From Hirsutella rhossiliensis (Eukaryota; Ascomycota; Sordariomycetes; Hypocreales; Ophiocordycipitaceae), in NCBI RefSeq assembly GCF_020360975.1, contig NW_025408681.1, positions 806,001 to 870,000 on the forward strand: a DNA stretch of 64,000 nucleotides, in the 5' to 3' direction. This document shows, one piece after another, positions 57,501 to 64,000 of this stretch. Both the position numbers and the translations under genes were made by a program. Under the pieces are notes generated by a model. The model did not search any database. It was not told where the DNA came from and saw only the letters and a program-made list of their open reading frames with translations. Positions within the stretch are counted from its first letter, which is position 1. Each line of letters starts with the position of its first letter.

Positions 57501-60500
57501 AGGGACGATTCGGCTTTTTTGGGTTTCCTGAATATTACCACTGTTAGGCTTGTCCCCCCCCCCTCCTGACCCCCCTGGTGGGGATTCGCGCCAGGGGCAG
57601 CTTTCGATTGTACATACACGAACCACAGCCCCGGGATTCACCGAGATCGACGACTGGGAGGGCCTCCCACGGGCGAGGGAATCAAAATAAGGGCAGCAGA
57701 GGGGAGTGGGAAAATGAGAAAAACAAGGAAGAGCAAAATCTCTGAGCAGCCAAGGCCCCTGGTCTCCCCTCCCCTCTTGCCCTTCTCTCCCTTGGGCATA
57801 TTCGCTGACACTTGTCCATCCCCAGGACGAACCATGACGACCCACACGGCCGCAGATTCGGACGCCTACTCTCTCGTTTTCTTACTCGCTCTCGTCTGTT
57901 TTGCAGACAAGGAAGGAAATAGAGGCTGGAATGACGGGGCCGGCAACAGACAAGCCCACCCCCTCCCCCAGGCTGGCACGACCGCAGCGGGAGGCACGCC
58001 AAGAGAGGGAGAGGGGGAAGGTCCAAGTCATCCTGGCAAAATGCAGTGGGTGGGTGGAGGCCATGCGGCCCTGTGGAAATGGGAGGGGGGCGAGGGATGG
58101 ACGGGCTTGTTCGCGTTGGGCTGCCTGTCAGAGCTGGGCAAAGGCCAATGGCTCCGTCGTTGACTGTCTGCAGCGAGTGGCCCGGCCCCCCGAAGAAGGA
58201 GGTCCGTGTCTTTCTTGACGAACCCCGTTGCCGGCTACTGTCTTCAGGACCGCGTGGAGATGCTACAGATAAAGACGCCCGTATACGGCGAATATGGAGC
58301 GCAGCCTGTGCATTACAGTACATGGAAATCATCAAGGCTCTTTAGCCCGCCAATCTACGGGTTTGTATGCGGGTAGGTCGGGAAGTTCAGGGCCAGCACG
58401 TAGCGGCTGCATAGTCGCCTGCTTTCAAGCGCTCCTTCGGTCTTTTATTTTTTATTTTTGCCTGCCACGGAAAAGCTGAACAAGCCTCTCTGAAGACTTG
58501 AGGCAGAGAGAGCAATTCTTCTGTGCTGGTAATGGCGTGAATAGTATCCAGAATTGGAAACAAGACGGATAAATGTGCGTAGACCGTATGTACATGTCCA
58601 CGTTATCAAGATACTAAATGTATATGAATCACATTATACACCCACCTTATATATATGGCCAGACCGCGTAGAAACTCGGCAAGGTCTGCCTCACTCGCCG
58701 AGGAACGGCCAGGGTAAAGGATAATTAGAAAAAAAAAAGGTTTCGTCGACCGAATGCCACCCTGGCAGACCTGGTTCGATGCCTTCTGCCAAAGAACGAG
58801 ACACCCCTGGCCTCCCACCCCGGGCTGCCGGACGCTTTCCTCAAAAGCGTAGTCCAAACGTGGCGAAATCTCTGGCCGGCCGCCCTCCCATCGGAACTTG
58901 GCCAGCTAGCCCGCTGAGAGTGTGGGAACAGGGGGGGGGGGAGGGGTGGATGGGAAGGACAGACCAGAGGCCCCGACGCTCAACCACAGCATTCTTGCGA
59001 GCTGGGCTTCGGGGCGGAGCGGCTGTACTGCAGGGACTTGTTCATTCATTCTTGTTGCTCATCAGGGCTGAAGCCATAGAGAGACGCGGGCCGTTGTCGT
59101 GTTTTGCTCACGGTGCTTGCCCCTGTCCCCGCCGAAGACAACGTCCGAGAAGCGCTTATTCCTGCCTTTCACCTCCTCGGTCTCCTAACCACCCTTCTGG
59201 TCAGGTCCTCGCCATAAATGTAGATACATGACTCCGGCTCATCCTCTTCCATGGGTGGAGGGGGGGCGCCAGGAACATGTTACGCCGCCTACCGCAAGAG
59301 GGAGGGGGGGTAGTGGTGGTGGTGCCGTCTGCGCCCTCCTCCCCCCTCCCTCTGCCTGCCTAGGGGGCGTGTCTTATGGTGTATGCTGCGTCGGTACGGG
59401 CTCTGCACCGTGCTATCTGCGTGTACTGTATGGGACGGGAGATACATCATAGTGCCTCGTCCATGTCGATGGGCTTGGAAAAGAATGGGGCTCGGTAGAA
59501 GTGCGAATCCCCCCAATCCACGTATCCAAAGAGCCGTGGTCCGTCCTTGGTTGTTGTGACGGCAGCCGCATGAGACATTGCGATCGAGAGAGACGGGCGT
59601 GGTTGGCCTTGGCCATGAGAGGCATGGCCATTGTTGGTCCCTTTGGACATGGGACCTACTCGTCAGTTTACCCCCCCCCCCCCCCCTTTCGGCCCACTGT
59701 GGAAAGGTTTGTATGTATGTATTCGAGGTACGTCTGCTATCGTATCGTATGTATACGCATGCATGCCCGTACGTATGTAGGAAAGTAGGCATGTATGGAC
59801 TGCATGCGTGTCTGTCTGTCTGTCCGTCTGTATGCAGAGGCAAGGGGGGGGGGAGTATGTGCGGAAACGCCCAAGGGGAAGCGAGCAAGCAGACATACAC
59901 ATACATACGTACACTCACATACATACATAGGGCGAGGGCTGTCCAACGGCCTGACAAAGGGGCCCGCGTCGTCGGACGAGTATAAGTTAGCTTGTGCGTC
60001 CCCAGCACGAACGTCGAGACTCGAGGGGGAAGGGGAAAACCCTACCGGGCCAGTACCCCCCCCCCCCCTTATAAAGCCAAAAACGCAACACACGAGACGT
60101 CAGGGGGACAGCTACCTCCATACATACGCTTACTGACCTCGCGTCGCCTCTCGGTTCAACGACAACTCGAACGCCCGAAAGCATCTCCACGGGCCACGCT
60201 CGACTTTGAATCCCCCTCACCTGAAGAGGATCGTGCGGGCACCCGGCCCAGGGGCTTCACTCGCGTCTGCTCTGCGTCTCTCCTCCGATACATTCTCCAC
60301 CCCAGCGCTGGCTGGACAAAGTAACGTTCGGAGTTGATCGGGCAGCAGACCTCAAGTGAGTTTAGGGCTTTCCTGTAAAACATCACTCCTGTGTGCTCTC
60401 CACGTTGCGTGCTCCCCTCCTTTCCTCGCTTGACGTGATCTCGCTCGGTCCGATGGACGGCACAAGAGGAAGAAGAAGGGTGGGGGGGGGGAACAAGGGT

Positions 60501-60929
60501 GAGGGAATGGCGATGAACAGACACACAAAGAAGAGGAGACTATCAGATCCTCGGGGTTAGAAAGCCGAAGTCCAAAGTCAAAGGCGTCAGGGGCAGATGT
60601 GAACAAAGAAGAGAAACAGAAAGGGCAGAGAATGAGACAGAGGACCCCGGCCGGAAGAGGAGGGAAACTGGGTCCCCCATCCACATACAACAGCACAGCA
60701 TTGGCAAAGACCAATCGACAGTGGCTGACATTCTTGGCTTCTCTGCAGCTTCTTCTCCTCCCCCCCATATCTCTCCATCTGGCACACGCCCCCCCTTTCT
60801 CGCCGCCCCCCTCCCCCCTGCCCCCGGGGGCTTGCTCACTGGCGCCGGTCGTTCCCGCTCCGCCGCGCCCCCCCCCCCCCCCTTGGACAGCCCGCCCGCC
60901 CCTCCCTTTCCATCGGCTGAGATCGAACC
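51505..60929. other. 9.4-kb stretch without a convincing gene
   Basis: Open frames of 150-320 codons exist on both strands (for example 54102-54977 plus, 56874-57845 minus, 53233-53874 plus). They overlap one another and show no domain, no family motif and no consistent codon bias. Homopolymer G/C tracts (51608-51618, 59671-59686, 60056-60068, 60868-60882) and tetranucleotide runs are frequent. It may hold long leaders, a non-coding RNA or regulatory DNA for the gene at 60930, or a fast-evolving gene I cannot recognise. Confidence 0.5.
59710..59930. repeat. GTAT/CATA tetranucleotide runs in inverted orientation
   Basis: TGTATGTATGTA (59710-59721) and GTCTGTCTGTCTGTC-type runs (about 59811-59828) are followed by CATACACATACATACGTACAC and ACATACATACAT (59893-59928). 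The outer arms are complementary. Confidence 0.7.
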
Positions 60930-61271
60930 ATGTGCTACTTCGACCAGACGCGCTGGAGCTGCGGCTTCTGGCGCTGGGGACACTTCCGCCAGCAGTGCAA
61001 CAAGGAGTACCGGATGGGCGAGACGTGCGGGCTCAAGCTCGTCTACGAGACGCGCGTCGAGCCCGACGTGTGCAAGCTGTGCCACGACACGGAGAAGAAG
61101 CAGCGCCGCTACGACAAGATGTACCGCGATGTGCAGCGCTGGCAGCGCGAGGGCAACCGCAACGCCACCATTGAGCGGACGTGCGGCGAGATGCAGGACG
61201 TGCTGGGCCAGATCTACCGCATGCGCGAGGAGCACGACCACCGGTTACAATCCCTCGGCCAGGTGAGTTGA
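60930..61271 (+). CDS. Small Trp/Cys-rich protein, conserved-hypothetical type
   Basis: This 113-residue frame starts at the first ATG after a CT/C-rich leader. The N terminus is rich in aromatic residues and Cys (MCYFDQTRWSCGFWRWGHFR, QQCNKEYRMGETCG), followed by VCKLCHD, a possible metal knuckle, and a basic helix (EKKQRRYDKMYRDVQRWQRE). The codon third positions are strongly GC, unlike the surrounding DNA, which supports coding. I have an impression of similar short fungal proteins but cannot name a family or function. The stop TGA lies within GTGAGTTGA at 61263; this is a good splice donor, so the annotated end could be false and a further exon may follow. Confidence 0.75.
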   Translation: MCYFDQTRWSCGFWRWGHFRQQCNKEYRMGETCGLKLVYETRVEPDVCKLCHDTEKKQRRYDKMYRDVQRWQREGNRNATIERTCGEMQDVLGQIYRMREEHDHRLQSLGQVS

Positions 61272-64000
61272 CATTTCCTGCCGTCACTTCCCTCCCCCCA
61301 CACCCCTGTGAGTGAGAGTGTTGGAGGAGCCGAGAGCAAGGAGAGGAGACGAAGACGAAGACGAACAAGAAGGAGCTGGAGGTAAAAAGGGAGACACTCA
61401 GAAAGACAGAGAGAGCGTGTGTGATGCCGAGTCTTCAAGTCGTGGAGGACGGGATAACACGGCAGAGCCACAGCTAACCCAACATCCGACGCAGTAACAA
61501 CCAGCCAGTCCATCCAAGAGACGCGAGACGACATGACATGAGAGACGAGGCACTCTGCCGCCAGCCCTTTTGACACACAGATAGATTGTCCAATGGATAG
61601 AAGGGGGGGGGTAAAAAGACGCCGCAAAGCCGCGTCCCGGCCATCGACGGCTTCCTTTTTCATGCAACACGGGCAAGGGGCAAAAGGCGAGACAGAGCAA
61701 GAGGAGGAGCAGCAAGGGGAAAACAGGCAGCGACTCGTTGGGAAGAGGCGCCCTTTTCACCCGGACGCCTCGGGCGCGCGCGCGCGCTCGTCTTCGCCGG
61801 CCGCCGTCGTCGCTTGTTGAAACCTTTTCGGGGGGGGGGGGCAAAAGAGAGCACACGCCAAGAAGGGGAGGGACCAAAAGTGGGAGCGGTGGCTTGGATT
61901 TACACGGCGGGATCGCAGTAAAAAGGCATAGGAATTTGTTGGCGTTTTTTTTTTTCTTGGTCGACAGGTGTTCGGGGGAGGATAAACCACGGCCTCTGCG
62001 TCCTTTACCCCCCCCCGGAGACCGTGGGGGGAGCGGGAATGGAGGCCTTTTCGCATTGCAATAGGCACTCCATTCCCTCCTCTTTCGCTCTCTTCCTCTC
62101 TCTCTCTCTCTCTGTCTCTGTCTTTCTCGCGCGCTCTCTCTCTCTGGCCCCGCCCACCTTTTCTGTTCAAAGTTTCGGGATACCTACATATCACTACATC
62201 ATCATTACCACCTTGCAGCCCCTGCCGCCGCCGTCACGGTGGTAGGCCGTCCAATCCTTGCGGTGAGGCCCTGCTCTCGGCGCCCGACCGGACTACCCGA
62301 CGGCTTCTGGTGTGGGCGGAGCCGGGCGTGGGTCGTGGCATGCGGGACAGAGGCCCAGGGCTTCGCCGCTCCCGTTGTGCCAGTCAGCGTTTTTGCGTGC
62401 TCCGTCGCAGGCGTTGCCGTTTCGTATAGGCGCGTGCAGGCATAGGTAACGGGTCCGGCGGTCAACCAGCTCCCTCTCTCTTGGCCCGAACAGTCCTCGG
62501 GTGTTGGGGATCCACCTGGGCAGGTCCAAGGCCACGCATAGCCAGCCAGCCACCTGTGACAGGCTACGGTAGCTCTCGCCGGGCAGGGAGTCCACGGACT
62601 TTCTGTTCCCAGGCGACGGATGGCCGGGCCGACAGGCAAAGGGCGAGGCAGCTTGGCATTACCGAGGAAGGGGGGGAGAAGGGGCGGGACAAGTGCCGAC
62701 GAACTGCTTCCTCGGCGCACCGTACATATGTACGTATGTAGGCGCGCGCGGCGTGGATGGAGGCCTTGTCGGCGCGAACGGCCTTGTCGGCAAATGTCGC
62801 CCCCGAGACGGCCAAGTACCGTGACATGCCGGTGACGCGCGCGAGCGAGACACGCAGATGGGAAGAGAGCCGAAGTTGCGGTTGCAGCAGGACTGACTGC
62901 GACGCTGAGGCGGAGAAAGCCGGGCGCTTACTCGATGGCCCGGGTGCACCCCCTGAGGCGAATATCGAGTACCTAATGCATACGTAACAAGTCGTCGTTG
63001 CAGAATGGCGTCGGCCGGGAGGGCATAAGTTACCGTTGCCGGTCCGCTTCTTGTCGCTCCGCCCGCCGTCTAGATGTCCAAGGCCGGCAACGCAGCCGGC
63101 GGCGCCGCGTCGCCGAACGCTCCATGTGTGCCTCGCGCTGGCATGTTTCCCTCCTCTTGTGCTGGCTTGGCCACGGAACCAAGGGCTTCGAGTTCCGGAG
63201 GATCCGCAAAGGGAGGAACCGGGGCCCGGCATAAGGAAGACGGAAGCCGTCTATGCATCATGGATGAATTGATGCTGACTCTCTCTGGCCTCCCTCACCG
63301 GCGCCCCTCACTGGAGCGGGCCATGGTGCCACTTATACATACAGGAAGCGACTCGTTGGCCGGGCGGTGCGACCCGAGGCTGGAGACGCCGGTGAAGCAT
63401 CTGTCTCTGGGAGCTAGCGACGCGCTCCACCAGCCGAGCCGGCGCATGTGTCTGATGCTCAATGGGCGTGGGAGATGCGAGCAAGGGGAAAGAGGGCAAG
63501 AATAAAGGCCGTCGTTTGCTATTTTTGCCATGACTATAGTGTGGTTGGGCGAAGCGGTTTGCACCGTCTCCGCCTGTGGGGGCCCCCGGTTCTGGTCAAC
63601 AACAGCCATGCGATTGGTGTTGCTCCATCCACACAAAATGGAGAGAAGGGATAAAAAGCCCATTAGTCTTTAATGATTTTTTTTTCGAGCGTTCCAAGAA
63701 GCGGTAAAGAGACGACAGGGGGTGGGAGGGAGTGGCTGAGAAAGCAAAATATCAAAGGCATTGACACTGAAAACGTTGTCTGCATGGCATGCCGTCTGCG
63801 TAATGAAGTGCCGTCACAAGCATAAATTCTTCCCAAATACTCTTTTGCGCGACATGGGGTATCAAGACAAAAGAACGAGACGATTGCCAAAAAGAATGGA
63901 GGGGGGGGGGGGGTTGCCGTTTCATCGCCAAAGCCGGCGTCGTCGCGTCCACCGTTGCGGGTCGAAGGGGGGCTGGTTCCCTGCACGCCGGCTTTATTTC
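61272..64000. other. Right end, no supported gene
   Basis: No recognisable protein. It holds a 12-G tract (61830-61841), a (CT)9 run (62096-62113) inside a pyrimidine-rich tract, and a 13-G tract (63901-63913). Small frames lack domains. Part of it may be an intron or 3' UTR of the gene at 60930. Confidence 0.5.
62096..62113. repeat. (CT)9 microsatellite in pyrimidine-rich tract
   Basis: This is an uninterrupted CT run, followed by further TCTGTCTCTGTC and CTCTCTCTCTCT segments to about 62145, in non-coding sequence. Confidence 0.88.

Noticed and set aside
56874..57845. 323-codon minus-strand frame
   Set aside because: Low complexity with no recognisable domain; other frames are open at the same place.
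58773..58783. GGTTCGATGCC resembling a tRNA B box
   Set aside because: I could not fold a cloverleaf or find a matching A box at the right distance upstream.
1..64000. CRISPR arrays, bacterial operons, rRNA genes, intact transposons
   Set aside because: No regularly spaced repeats, ribosome-binding sites, rRNA segments or transposase-like proteins were seen; introns and domain content are fungal.

Overview
This window looks like nuclear DNA from a GC-rich filamentous ascomycete, most probably a sordariomycete of the Hypocreales type. The reasons are short GT-AG introns with CTAAC/CTGAC-like branch sites, CT-rich leaders, and a gene set typical of that group: a ferrichrome-type siderophore synthetase beside an ornithine N5-monooxygenase, a Bye1-like PHD/TFIIS/SPOC protein, a Urn1-like WW/FF protein, Med7, proteasome alpha-3, a CYP52-like P450 and a DUF7924 protein. 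The genus cannot be fixed from the sequence alone.

Layout. 1-8.3 kb: a non-coding left end, a GMC oxidoreductase (+), then a DUF1479 protein (+). 8.7-29.5 kb: the core of the window, a giant NRPS (sidC-like, minus strand, three exons, about 4,866 aa) and an L-ornithine N5-monooxygenase (sidA-like, + strand, three exons), transcribed divergently from a 3.9-kb shared upstream region. That region carries three exact ATCWGATAA-type sites at 25242-25275, two of them forming a 19-bp palindrome. This is the known binding motif of the iron-responsive GATA repressors (SreA/SRE/Urbs1), and it sits about midway between the two genes. SidA would make N5-hydroxyornithine. After acetylation by an enzyme not in this window, the synthetase would assemble three such residues with glycine/serine into a cyclic hexapeptide of the ferricrocin/ferrichrome class.

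30.6-43.2 kb: housekeeping genes packed closely, namely a Nudix protein with a shortened eIF2B-like region (+), Urn1-like (-), a PAP2 lipid phosphatase (+), proteasome alpha-3 (-), Bye1-like (+) and a CYP52-like P450 (-). 44.2-47.4 kb: a DUF7924 gene (-), a stretch of AT-rich repeat debris with a 24-bp periodicity, and a 54-residue cysteine-rich ORF (+). 47.6-51.5 kb: Med7 (-), a ZNF830-like zinc-finger protein (+) and an F-box protein (-).

51.5-64 kb: almost gene-free. The only convincing gene is a small Trp/Cys-rich protein at 60930. The rest is rich in homopolymer G/C tracts, CT runs and GTAT/CATA tetranucleotides.

Gene models were assembled by reading splice sites by eye. Boundaries marked as uncertain should be read that way. 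No database search was possible.
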